This document shows positions 32,472-40,269 of a DNA stretch of 64,000 nt, in pieces. Source of the stretch: Pelagerythrobacter marensis. Its GTDB lineage: Bacteria > Pseudomonadota > Alphaproteobacteria > Sphingomonadales > Sphingomonadaceae. The stretch lies in the NCBI RefSeq assembly GCF_036700095.1, contig NZ_CP144918.1, forward strand, positions 1,303,001 through 1,367,000. The letters run 5' to 3'. The notes under the pieces were generated by a model. It saw only the letters and a list, made by a program, of their open reading frames with translations. It was not told the DNA's origin and searched no databases. Position 1 is the stretch's first letter. Every line of letters starts with the position of its first letter. Made by a program: the position numbers and the translations under genes.

Positions 32472-33370
32472 TACGCCCCGCGACCTCTTCGCCCCGGCGG
32501 CCCGCCAGCCATTGCGCCGCGCTGCTCAGCCAGCGCGAGCCCTCGGCCGATCTCGGGCCCGAGTTCGAACGCTTCGGTGCCCGCCTGTGCCGCGCGCTCC
32601 ATGCGAGCGTGACCGAACTGGCCGACGATGCCGGGGTGCGTATCGCCTTGCAGGATACGCAGAATCTCCAGGGCAGCCAGTTCGCCGGCCATTGCGCGCC
32701 GCTGGCGGCGATCAGCCGCCACCGCTTCGGCGTCGCCGGCCATGTCCTGGCGCTGGCGGTCGATGGCCGCGCGATCCTCGAACAGCTCGACCGTACGTTC
32801 GGCGGGTCGGGCGATATCGGCAAGGATCTGCCGGCCGCGCTGCCGCATACCGCGCGCCTGCTCTCGCGCCGTTTCGAAAAGCGCGTCATCGCGGCGGTCG
32901 CCGGCGAGCTGGCCGGGCTGGAATTCCGCACCGAAGACGATGCGTCGTCGACCGACACCGCCACCCCGTTCGCGCCCGAGGCCGAGCTGACCGCGCTGGC
33001 TCTGGCCGTCACCGGATCGGACGGGCGCGAGTGGCGTCTCGTGCTCGCGCTCGAAACCGCCGCGCTCGCATCGCTTCTGCCCAAGCGTGCCTCCGCCCGC
33101 CGCGCCCCTGTGTCGCGGCGCAAGCGCGGGATCGACGAGGCGCCGTTCGCGGAGCTGCCGCTGGCTGCCAGCGCGCGGCTGGTCGACATGGCGATCCCGC
33201 TCCACCGCGTCGCCGCGATCGAGGCGGGCACCGTCCTGCCGATCATGGTTGCGCGCAACGTGCCGCTGCAGATCGGCGAAGCCGTCGTCGCCCGCGGCAC
33301 GGTGGGCGAAGTGGACGACCAGGTCGCTCTCCAGATTACCCAGACTTTCACCGGAAAGGATTCCCAATGA
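32468..33370 (+). CDS. fliM: Flagellar motor switch protein FliM (divergent N-terminus)
   Basis: FliM is the central C-ring protein between FliG and FliN. The 300-residue protein has the middle CheC-like domain (HRFGVAGHVLALAVDGRAILEQLDRTFGGSGDIGKDLPAALPHTARLLSRRF) and a C-terminal SpoA domain (LVDMAIPLHRVAAIEAGTVLPIMVARNVPLQIGEAVVARGTVGEVDDQVALQI). The usual N-terminal CheY-P binding peptide with the EIDALL core is not recognisable; the protein starts MIRPATSSPRRPASHCAALL. ATGA overlaps on both sides fix the start. Confidence 0.88.
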   Translation: MIRPATSSPRRPASHCAALLSQREPSADLGPEFERFGARLCRALHASVTELADDAGVRIALQDTQNLQGSQFAGHCAPLAAISRHRFGVAGHVLALAVDGRAILEQLDRTFGGSGDIGKDLPAALPHTARLLSRRFEKRVIAAVAGELAGLEFRTEDDASSTDTATPFAPEAELTALALAVTGSDGREWRLVLALETAALASLLPKRASARRAPVSRRKRGIDEAPFAELPLAASARLVDMAIPLHRVAAIEAGTVLPIMVARNVPLQIGEAVVARGTVGEVDDQVALQITQTFTGKDSQ

Positions 33371-33693
33371 CCGACGCAACCCAGGGCTTCGGCCTGATCC
33401 AGGACATCGACGTCCGCCTGACGGTCGAACTCGGCCGGGCGCAGATGAACTTGCGCGAAGTGCTCGACCTGGCGGAAGAAAGCGTGGTCATGCTCGACCG
33501 CCTGACCGACGAGCCGCTCGACGTGCTGGTCAACGGGAAGCTGATCGCCAAGGGCGAGGTTGTTGCCGAAGGCAACCGGTTCGGCCTGCGCATCCTCGAA
33601 CTCGTCGGCGAGGGACGCGGTGGCGCCCAGCGCGAACGCCGCGCCCCGCCGATCGAAGTCACGACCAAGCAGCCGGAGGGGAGCGCGGCCTGA
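33367..33693 (+). CDS. fliN: Flagellar motor switch protein FliN
   Basis: FliN forms the base of the C ring. It is a 108-residue protein with a single SpoA domain: LIQDIDVRLTVELGRAQMNLREVLDLAEESVVMLDRLTDEPLDVLVNGKLIAKGEVVAEGNRFGLRILEL. A short charged tail follows. The start overlaps fliM by four bases and the stop shares a base with the fliO start (TGATG). Confidence 0.95.
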   Translation: MTDATQGFGLIQDIDVRLTVELGRAQMNLREVLDLAEESVVMLDRLTDEPLDVLVNGKLIAKGEVVAEGNRFGLRILELVGEGRGGAQRERRAPPIEVTTKQPEGSAA

Positions 33694-33977
33694 TGGGCTG
33701 GTACATTCTCAAGCTGCTGATCCTGCTGCCGCTGATCGGCCTGATGATCTGGGGCAGCCTGAAGCTCGCCCAGAAGATGCAGGGCCAGTTCGGCGCGCCG
33801 CAAGGCGGAGGGGCCAAGGCCGTGCGGGTGGTCGAAACGACGATGCTGTCGCCGACCATGCGGCTGGCGGTGATCGAGTTCCACGGGCGCGAGATCCTGG
33901 TCTCCACCTCGCGCGCGGGGCTGACCCGTCTGGCCGAGGCGCCGGCGCGCACGACCGTGGCGGAGCGCGGCGAATGA
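33693..33977 (+). CDS. fliO: Flagellar biosynthesis protein FliO
   Basis: FliO is a small membrane protein that helps assemble the FliP ring. The 94-residue protein has one N-terminal helix (MGWYILKLLILLPLIGLMIWG) and a short cytoplasmic domain with VRVVETTMLSPTMRLAVIEFHGREILVSTSRAGLTRLAEAP, which is the FliO pattern. It is coupled to fliN and fliP by overlapping codons. Confidence 0.85.
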   Translation: MGWYILKLLILLPLIGLMIWGSLKLAQKMQGQFGAPQGGGAKAVRVVETTMLSPTMRLAVIEFHGREILVSTSRAGLTRLAEAPARTTVAERGE

Positions 33978-34729
33978 AACGGCTTGCCGCCCTTTCCGCT
34001 GCCGCCACGGCCTTCGCGCTGCCTGCCGCGGCGCGGGCCCAGGCCGCTGTCCCCGGCGCGCTCGACCGTGCCTTCGGCGAACTCGGCGGATCCGGTGGCG
34101 AACCGCTGAGCATGTCGCTCCAGCTGCTCCTCGTCATGGGGCTGCTGACGATCCTGCCCGCGCTCATCCTGATGATGACCAGTTTCACCCGGATCATCGT
34201 CGTGCTCGCGATCCTGCGCCAGGCGCTGGGCCTGCAGCAGTCGCCGCCCAACCAGGTCCTGATCGGGCTGTCGCTGTTCCTGTCGCTCTTCGTCATGGCG
34301 CCGACGCTGGAGCGGGTGAACGAGGCCGCGATCGCGCCCTATGCCGCAGGACAGGTCAACGCCGAGGAGGCGATCGAGCTGGCAGGCAACGAATTCCACG
34401 GCTTCATGATCCGCCAGACGCGCGAGCGCGACTTGCAGATGTTCGCCGACATCGCCGATGCGCCGCAGTTCGCCAGCCCGGCGGATGTCCCGTTCTCCAT
34501 TCTGCTGCCGGCCTTCGTCACCAGCGAGCTGAAGACCGCGTTCCAGATCGGCTTCATGCTGTTCCTGCCGTTCCTGGTGATCGACCTTGTCGTGTCGAGC
34601 GTGCTGATGAGCCTGGGCATGATGATGATGAGCCCAATGCTCGTCTCGCTGCCGTTCAAGCTCCTGCTGTTCGTCCTGGTCGACGGGTGGGCCCTGCTGA
34701 TGGGCTCGCTGGCATCGAGTTTCATCTAG
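33974..34729 (+). CDS. fliP: Flagellar export gate protein FliP
   Basis: FliP is the main subunit of the export gate (FliP5-Q4-R1). The 251-residue protein has a cleavable signal (ALPAAARAQA) and then LLLVMGLLTILPALILMMTSFTRIIVVLAILRQALGLQQSPPNQVLIGLSLFLSLFVMAPT, a periplasmic loop, and the terminal helices VIDLVVSSVLMSLGMMMMSPMLVSLPFKLLLFVLVDGWALL. It overlaps fliO by four bases. Confidence 0.97.
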   Translation: MKRLAALSAAATAFALPAAARAQAAVPGALDRAFGELGGSGGEPLSMSLQLLLVMGLLTILPALILMMTSFTRIIVVLAILRQALGLQQSPPNQVLIGLSLFLSLFVMAPTLERVNEAAIAPYAAGQVNAEEAIELAGNEFHGFMIRQTRERDLQMFADIADAPQFASPADVPFSILLPAFVTSELKTAFQIGFMLFLPFLVIDLVVSSVLMSLGMMMMSPMLVSLPFKLLLFVLVDGWALLMGSLASSFI

Positions 34730-34744
34730 CCGGGGGCGACGACG

Positions 34745-35017
34745 ATGGACGAACTGCCCATTCTTCTGGCGCTGGCGGACCGGATGCTGTGGATCACCGC
34801 GCTGGTGGCCGCGCCGGTCCTGCTCGCCAGCCTTGCGATCGGCCTGGTCATCGGCCTGATCCAGGCCGCCACTTCGGTCAACGAACAGACGCTGACTTTC
34901 GTGCCCAAGCTGGCCGCCGTGGCGCTGGTGCTGGTCCTGTTCGGGGCTTCGATGATGGCGCTGCTGAGCGACTTCATGCAGGAAATCTTCATGGAAATCG
35001 CCAGGATCGGGCAGTGA
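34745..35017 (+). CDS. fliQ: Flagellar export gate protein FliQ
   Basis: A 90-residue protein with two membrane helices (LWITALVAAPVLLASLAIGLVIGLIQAATSVNEQTLTFVPKLAAVALVLVLFGASMMALL). The central motif QAATSVNEQTLTFVPKL is invariant in the FliQ/SctS family. It starts 15 bases after fliP, the widest gap within this part of the cluster, and overlaps the GTG start of fliR. Confidence 0.96.
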   Translation: MDELPILLALADRMLWITALVAAPVLLASLAIGLVIGLIQAATSVNEQTLTFVPKLAAVALVLVLFGASMMALLSDFMQEIFMEIARIGQ

Positions 35018-35799
35018 TCGCACTCGACCTCGGCCTCGGCGCGATCGAGCAGGATTTCTGGCGCATCGTGTTCCTGATGACGCGGATCGGCGCCGGCCTG
35101 CTGGCCGCGCCGTTCTTCGGTGCCGCCTCGGTGCCGATGACGGTGCGCGTGTGCCTGACCGGGGCGCTGGCGATCTTCGTCGGCGTGTGGATGCCGGCGG
35201 TCCAGCCGCCCGAAGCGCTGTTTTCCGCCGCCGGCATGCTGGCGGTCGCAGGCGAAGTCGCGATCGGCCTCGCGCTCGGCTTCGTGCTCCAGATCGCCTT
35301 TGCCGCGCCGGTCATCGCGGCCGAAGTGATCGGCGGGGCGATGGGCATGAGCATGGCGATGGCGGCCGATCCGAACGGCGGCGGGCAGACCACCGCCTTC
35401 GGCCAGTATTTCACCATCGTCCTGACGCTGATCTTTCTCGCGCTGGGCGCGCATCTGCAATGGATCGCGCTGCTTGCCGAAAGCTATCGCGTCTTCCCCC
35501 CGGGCGACACCTGGATGGGGGCGGAAGGTTTTGCGCAAGTGGCGGGTTTCGCCGGGGCGATGTTCGAAACCGCGGTGCGCATCGCGCTGCCCGTCACGCT
35601 GGTCCTGCTGCTGGTGCAAATGGTGACCGGCGTGCTCAGCCGTTCGGCCCCGTCGCTCAACCTTTTCGCGCTCGGCCTGCCCGCCGGCGTGCTCGCGGGG
35701 ATCGCGGCGCTGATCATCGCCGCGCCGATGATCTACGACCAGTTCGGCGACATCGTGCGGCTTTCGATCGATCAGGCATCCGGGGTGCTGGTGCGATGA
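35014..35799 (+). CDS. fliR: Flagellar export gate protein FliR
   Basis: A 261-residue membrane protein with about five to six helices. Family features are VFLMTRIGAGLLAAPFFGAASVPMTVRVCLTGALAIFV, the segment IAAEVIGGAMGMSMAMAADPNGGGQTTAFGQYFTIVLTLIFLALGAH and SAPSLNLFALGLPAGVLAGIAALIIAAP. The start is the GTG in GTGA overlapping the fliQ stop; no ATG fits. The end overlaps flhB by an ATGA junction. Confidence 0.95.
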   Translation: MIALDLGLGAIEQDFWRIVFLMTRIGAGLLAAPFFGAASVPMTVRVCLTGALAIFVGVWMPAVQPPEALFSAAGMLAVAGEVAIGLALGFVLQIAFAAPVIAAEVIGGAMGMSMAMAADPNGGGQTTAFGQYFTIVLTLIFLALGAHLQWIALLAESYRVFPPGDTWMGAEGFAQVAGFAGAMFETAVRIALPVTLVLLLVQMVTGVLSRSAPSLNLFALGLPAGVLAGIAALIIAAPMIYDQFGDIVRLSIDQASGVLVR

Positions 35800-36926
35800 G
35801 CGAAACCGCCGGCGAGAAGACCTTCGCCCCGACCGACAAGCGCCGTCGCGACGCGGCCCGCAAGGGCGATGTCCTGCGCTCGCGCGAGATCACCACGGCG
35901 GCCGCGATCCTGTTTGGCGGCGGCTGGCTGATGTTCGGCGGCCCCTGGCTGCTGGAGGAAATGACCGGGATCGTGCGCGACGCGCTGGTGTTCGACCGGG
36001 GCGAGATGATCGATTTCCAGCCGGGGCAGATGATGCTGACCGGCCTGCTCGCCGCGCTGCCGCCGATCCTGACCATCGCCGGGCCGATGATCCTGATCGC
36101 CCTGATCACCCAACTCGGCCCCAGCGCCGATGGCCGCTGGGTGAACGAGAATCTGGCCTTCAAGGGATCGCGGATCAATCCGCTTTCGGGCCTGAAGCGC
36201 ATGTTCGGCACCAACGGCTGGATCGAGATGGGCAAGGGCATTCTGAAAGTCGCGCTGCTCGGCGCGATCGCCTGGTTCTGGGCGCGCGCCTGGCTGGACA
36301 CGATCGTCGGACTGGGCAGCGGCAACCTGTCGCAGCAGCTTTCCGCCGCCTGGGGCGCGGTGATCTCGCTCCTCCTCGCGCTCGGCGGCGGGCTGGTCGT
36401 GATCGCGCTGGTCGATGCACCGATCCAGTGGGTCCGGCGCAACCAGCGGCTGAAAATGAGCCACCAGGAAATGCGTGACGAGCACAAGGAAGCCGAAGGC
36501 TCGCCCGAGGCGCGCGCCCATCGCCGCCAGCGCCAGCGCGAAATCGCCGCCGGCGGGGTGGCCCACGCCATGCGCGAGGCGCAGTTCGTGCTGACCAACC
36601 CGACCCATTTCGCGGTGGCGATGACTTACGATCCCGACAAGGCCGCGGCGCCGCTGGTCCTGGCCAAGGGGCGCGGCGACAAGGCGCAGGCGATGAAGGA
36701 GCTGGCGCGCGAATACGGCGTGCCGATGCTCGAATACCCGCAACTGGCGCGCTCGGTCTATTTCACAACGCGCGAGAACCAGACCATCCGCGAAGAGCTT
36801 TACGCCGCGCTGGCCGCGGTGCTGGCCTTCGTCTTCTCGCTCAAGCGGGGCGAATGGCGTCCGGCCCCGGCCATCGAGGTGCCGGTGGAGCTGCGCTTCG
36901 ACGCGGAGGGGCGCCGTGCGGGGTGA
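35796..36926 (+). CDS. flhB: Flagellar export switch protein FlhB
   Basis: FlhB controls the change from rod/hook to filament export. The 376-residue protein has the N-terminal KTFAPTDKRRRDAARKGDVLRSREI, four membrane helices (about 33-215), and a cytoplasmic domain with the self-cleaving NPTH motif at about 268-271 in VLTNPTHFAVAMTYDP (cleavage after Asn is known for the family). It then continues PLVLAKGRGDKAQAMKELAREYGVPMLEYPQLARSVYFTT. The downstream gap to fliD carries three hairpins. Confidence 0.96.
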   Translation: MSETAGEKTFAPTDKRRRDAARKGDVLRSREITTAAAILFGGGWLMFGGPWLLEEMTGIVRDALVFDRGEMIDFQPGQMMLTGLLAALPPILTIAGPMILIALITQLGPSADGRWVNENLAFKGSRINPLSGLKRMFGTNGWIEMGKGILKVALLGAIAWFWARAWLDTIVGLGSGNLSQQLSAAWGAVISLLLALGGGLVVIALVDAPIQWVRRNQRLKMSHQEMRDEHKEAEGSPEARAHRRQRQREIAAGGVAHAMREAQFVLTNPTHFAVAMTYDPDKAAAPLVLAKGRGDKAQAMKELAREYGVPMLEYPQLARSVYFTTRENQTIREELYAALAAVLAFVFSLKRGEWRPAPAIEVPVELRFDAEGRRAG

Positions 36927-36927
36927 A

Positions 36928-36978
36928 CGCCGAAATCGTCGGCGCTGCCGAACTTCGGCGCGGCCTCTTAAGCCGCGC
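36928..36978 (+). other. Three consecutive hairpins between flhB and fliD
   Basis: cgccga-N5-tcggcg (36928-36944), gccgaa-c-ttcggc (36947-36959) and gcgcggc-N7-gccgcgc (36958-36978). They fill most of the 75-bp gap that breaks the otherwise overlapping gene series. They could be a stem cluster for partial termination or mRNA end protection. There is no T-tract. Confidence 0.4.
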
Positions 36979-37001
36979 GGCACACGGCCGTTCTCAGCGG
37001 C

Positions 37002-38423
37002 ATGAGCGAAGTATCGTCCATTATCGCCGGCCTGGGCGCGGGCAGCGGCATCGACATGGTCTCGCTGGCCAGCGACCTCGCCGACGCGCAGTTCGCGCTG
37101 CGCAACGACCGGCTGAGCGCGCGCAGCGAAGTGCTGGAACGGCAGATTTCCGCTGCTTCCTCGCTCAAGAACACGTTGTCGCTGCTTGCCAGCGCGCTGG
37201 GCGACCGGGTGCGCGCGGGCGACCTGGCGGTCAAGCCGCAGATCGCCAACCCGTCGGTGGCCACGGCGACCAGCCCGCCCGGCACGATGGGCTCGGGGTC
37301 CTACAGCCTCGAGGTTCTGGCGCTCGCCCGCACGCAGACCCTGGCGAGCCCGGCTTTCGCCGATCCGGCGGCCGCGGTCGGGTCGGGGACGTTGACCATC
37401 CGTTTCGGCGAGACCGACGGCACGGCGTTCGCTGCCGACCCCGGGCGCGAAGCGCTGACCGTCGATATCGCCAGCGGCGCCACGCTGTCGGACATTGCCG
37501 GCGCGATCAATGCGAAGAACGCCGACGTCACGGCCTATGTCGCACAGACCGCGCAAGGGGCGCAGCTCGTGCTCAAGGGCGCCGAAGGGGCGCAGAACGG
37601 CTTTATCGTAGAGGCGACCGAAACGCCCGGCGAGGAAGGGCTTGCCGCGCTTGCCTGGAACCCGTCTGCCGGGGACGATCCGGCGCGCCTTCTGGCAGCG
37701 TCCGCCGATGCCGAGTTCCGGCTGGACGGGCTGGCGATGACCAGCGCGTCCAACGATGTCGGCACCGTCGCGCCCGGCCTGTCGCTCAAGCTCACCGGAA
37801 CCAATGCCGGGGCGCCGACGACGATCGATTTCCCCAGCCCTGTGGGGACGATCGCGGACGCGATGCAGGACATCGTGAGCGCGCTGAACGAAGTCGTCGG
37901 CGAACTCAACGCCGCGACCGATCCGATGTCGGGCGACCTCGCCCGCGATCCCGGCGCCCACGCGCTCAAGAAAACCCTGTCGGGGCTTGCGGGCATGGAG
38001 ATCATGCCCAACGCGCCCGAAGGCGCCCCGCGCACGCTCGCCGATCTGGGCCTGGCCATTCAGCGCGACGGCACGTTCCGGCTCGACAGCGCGCGGCTGG
38101 ACGCCACGCTCGCGCGCGACCCCGGCGGCGCGGCGGCGATGTTCACCACCGGCCTCTACGGGGTCTATGCCACGGTCGACAAGATAGCGCGCTCGGCTTC
38201 GCGCACCGGCGATCCCGGATCGCTCGCCGGCTCGATCGCGCGCTATCAGTCGCAGTCGGCCGACATTTCGGAAGAGGCTGCGAAGCTGGCCGACCAGCAG
38301 GAGCGGCTGCGCGCGAACATGATCGCGCGCTTCGCCAAGGCGGATACCCGCATCGCGGCTTCGCAATCGACGCTGTCGTTCCTGCAATCGCAGATCGACG
38401 CCTGGAACGCTTCGCGCGACTGA
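37002..38423 (+). CDS. fliD: Flagellar filament cap protein FliD
   Basis: FliD caps the filament and folds flagellin subunits. The 473-residue protein has the FliD_N motif IAGLGAGSGIDMVSLASDLADAQFALRNDRLSARSEVLERQISAASSLKNTLSLLASAL, a variable middle with GATLSDIAGAINAKNADVTAYVAQ, and the FliD_C helical end (YQSQSADISEEAAKLADQQERLRANMIARFAKADTRIAASQSTLSFLQSQIDAWNASRD). It is separated from flhB by 75 bp and from fliS by one base. Confidence 0.95.
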   Translation: MSEVSSIIAGLGAGSGIDMVSLASDLADAQFALRNDRLSARSEVLERQISAASSLKNTLSLLASALGDRVRAGDLAVKPQIANPSVATATSPPGTMGSGSYSLEVLALARTQTLASPAFADPAAAVGSGTLTIRFGETDGTAFAADPGREALTVDIASGATLSDIAGAINAKNADVTAYVAQTAQGAQLVLKGAEGAQNGFIVEATETPGEEGLAALAWNPSAGDDPARLLAASADAEFRLDGLAMTSASNDVGTVAPGLSLKLTGTNAGAPTTIDFPSPVGTIADAMQDIVSALNEVVGELNAATDPMSGDLARDPGAHALKKTLSGLAGMEIMPNAPEGAPRTLADLGLAIQRDGTFRLDSARLDATLARDPGGAAAMFTTGLYGVYATVDKIARSASRTGDPGSLAGSIARYQSQSADISEEAAKLADQQERLRANMIARFAKADTRIAASQSTLSFLQSQIDAWNASRD

Positions 38424-38424
38424 C

Positions 38425-38799
38425 ATGCTGGCGCTGACCGATCCGCACGAGGCCTATCGCCGCAGCGCCTTCGACGCGCGGATACAAGGCGGAGATTCGG
38501 CCGCGCTGGTGCAATTGTGCCTCGAACAGGCCATTGCCGGTCTCGGCTCGGCGCTGTTCGCGCAGGAGCGCGGCGATGCCTCGCTGCGCAGCAAGGCGCT
38601 GACCCGCACGCTTACCGCGATCACCGCGCTCGAAATGGGGGTCGACCGCAATGCGCCGCTGGCGCAGGCCCTGCTCCAGGTTTACGGCGCCGCGCGCAAG
38701 GCGGTGCTCGACAGTGTAACCGATTTCAATCCCGAGCTGCTGCGATCGGTGCGGCAGGATTTCCTCGATATCGAATCGGCCCTGCGCGGAGCCGATTGA
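38425..38799 (+). CDS. fliS: Flagellin-specific chaperone FliS
   Basis: A 124-residue four-helix protein that binds flagellin before export. Family-like features are the early DPHEAYRRSAFDARIQGGDSAALVQLCLEQAIAGLGSALFAQERGD and the C-terminal AVLDSVTDFNPELLRSVRQDFLDIESAL. It follows fliD at once, the usual pairing. It is somewhat diverged from enterobacterial FliS. Confidence 0.88.
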   Translation: MLALTDPHEAYRRSAFDARIQGGDSAALVQLCLEQAIAGLGSALFAQERGDASLRSKALTRTLTAITALEMGVDRNAPLAQALLQVYGAARKAVLDSVTDFNPELLRSVRQDFLDIESALRGAD

Positions 38800-38975
38800 G
38801 CGGGCGGAAATCGGCAAGTGGCGTAATGAAACGATTGCGGCCCACTTCCCGTTACGTTAGTTTACATTGCATTGAACGGGGGTTCGATTGGGGTTTGGGG
38901 GCGCAGACCCGCTGCATCATCGGCCTCGCATAACGAAGTGCGTCGCATCATCTGCGCGGAAATTGGGACCGATCG

Positions 38976-39620
38976 GTGAAGCTGGCAATGCAAGTGACCG
39001 ACGTCGCGGGCGGGGTTCTCGTGCATGTTATCGACTCCGATACGCGCCGCCGCGCCGAGGTCTCGCGCACGCTGCTCGCGCTTGGCGTTCATGCCGAAAT
39101 CTACGAGGATACCGGCGAATTCCTGCGGATGCTGCCCGCGCGCGGCGCGGTCCTGCTGGTGGAATCGGGTGAGGGCGACCTCGCCGAATTCATGGAGAGC
39201 CTGCGCGCGCGGCAGCGCTATTATCCCGTCTCGCTCTATTCGGACGCGCCGCGCCCCGAACGGGTGGTGCGCGCCTTGCGCGAAGGGGCGCTCGACTATC
39301 TCGCCTGGCCTTTCGAACCCGCCCTGTTCGAAGAATCCCTGCGCAAGCTGAACGAGACCGGCGACCGGCAGCGGCGGCTCGAACGCGTCCGGGCCGATGC
39401 GCGCGCGCGGGTCGAACAGCTGACGGGGCGCGAACGCGAAGTGCTCGTTTCGCTGCTCGACGGCAATTCGAACAAGCAGATCGCCGCGCTCCTCGATCTC
39501 AGCCCGCGAACGGTCGAGATCTATCGCAAGAACGTGATGCGCAAGCTGGACGCCAGATCGACGTCCGACGCCGTGCGGATCGGCATCTATGCCGATCTGT
39601 GGGAATTGCCGGTGGCCTGA
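38976..39620 (+). CDS. LuxR/FixJ-type regulator with an atypical receiver domain
   Basis: A 214-residue protein with an N-terminal receiver-like fold (about 12-125) and a C-terminal LuxR HTH (LTGREREVLVSLLDGNSNKQIAALLDLSPRTVEIYRKNVMRKLDARSTSDAVRIG). The acidic pair is present (VIDSD), but the phospho-acceptor position reads VLLVESG (Glu instead of Asp) and the conserved Lys before Pro-Phe is Trp (LAWPFEP). So it is probably not controlled by ordinary phosphorylation. The start is GTG 38976 or ATG 38988. It follows fliS after 176 bp. Confidence 0.85.
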   Translation: MKLAMQVTDVAGGVLVHVIDSDTRRRAEVSRTLLALGVHAEIYEDTGEFLRMLPARGAVLLVESGEGDLAEFMESLRARQRYYPVSLYSDAPRPERVVRALREGALDYLAWPFEPALFEESLRKLNETGDRQRRLERVRADARARVEQLTGREREVLVSLLDGNSNKQIAALLDLSPRTVEIYRKNVMRKLDARSTSDAVRIGIYADLWELPVA

Positions 39621-40027
39621 ACGTCGCGCCCGGGTTGCAGCGACAGCAGGAAGCCCGCCCATGCCAGAACCAGCGCGCGCGCCGCAGTGGGCGCATGCGC
39701 CAGCGCTTCGCCCGGTTGCCCTTCGCTCCAGACCCGCGCCGAAGCCGTCGACGCGCTCCGCGAAACGATTTCGTGCGACAAGGGCGGTCCGATCAACGCG
39801 GCTGCCGCGGCCTCGAACGCTTCCTGCGTCAGCAGTTCTTCGAACGCCGCCTCGTCGATCCGGCAGGCAACGATGCGATCGAACGGGGGCGGGGCCAGAA
39901 CGCAGAGATGGCGCGACAGACGCAGGCAGTTCTCGACTGGCGCATCGCCGCCCGTCCGATCGGACAGCCTGACGAGGCTTTCGATCCAGGTCGCCGTATC
40001 AAGACAGGCGGTATTGTTGTCTGCCAT
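39587..40027 (-). CDS. Hypothetical protein
   Basis: A 146-residue protein (MADNNTACLDTATWIESLVRLSDRTGGDAPVENCLRLSRHLCVLAPPPFDRIVACRIDEAAFEELLTQEAFEAAAAALIGPPL...). ggaaggggcc eight bases upstream supports the start at 40027; in-frame ATGs further up (40054, 40117) are less likely. There is no signal peptide, and a weakly hydrophobic segment near the C-terminus (RALVLAWAGFLLSLQ). No family recognised. Its last 34 bases overlap the end of the LuxR-type gene on the other strand. Confidence 0.6.
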   Translation of the reverse strand: MADNNTACLDTATWIESLVRLSDRTGGDAPVENCLRLSRHLCVLAPPPFDRIVACRIDEAAFEELLTQEAFEAAAAALIGPPLSHEIVSRSASTASARVWSEGQPGEALAHAPTAARALVLAWAGFLLSLQPGRDVQATGNSHRSA

Positions 40028-40203
40028 CGGGGCAGGCCCCTTCCGGTTCCGCATCGGGTATACACCGATAACGGGCGAGTTGTTATCTTTCTCTTGCGGG
40101 CGATGCTGCGGGTACATTCAGCATCGAATTCGCGGCGGCGCGGAAAGTTCCCGCCTTGTCCGCGGCGCATTGGGCATTCTTCGGGCACAGCGCGTCGCGA
40201 TGG

Positions 40204-40221
40204 CTGTCACATCGCCTTCAC
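40204..40221 (+). promoter_or_regulatory. Pho box upstream of the phoX-like gene
   Basis: CTGTCAC-atcg-CCTTCAC: two 7-bp direct half-sites at the 11-bp periodicity of PhoB sites, 48 bases before the start codon, followed by tgctaag at a position suitable for a -10 element. This suggests phosphate-starvation control. Confidence 0.6.
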
Positions 40222-40269
40222 GATGCTAAGGCATGGCCACCCGCTCAACCACGCAGGATATCGTTGCTC

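Noticed and set aside
35772-38426. 884-codon open frame on the minus strand
   Set aside because: Antisense to flhB and fliD, Arg/Gly/Ala-rich and without motifs.
38815-38850. Possible sigma-54 site (tggc ... ttgc) before the LuxR-type gene
   Set aside because: Spacing between the two elements is five bases too long.
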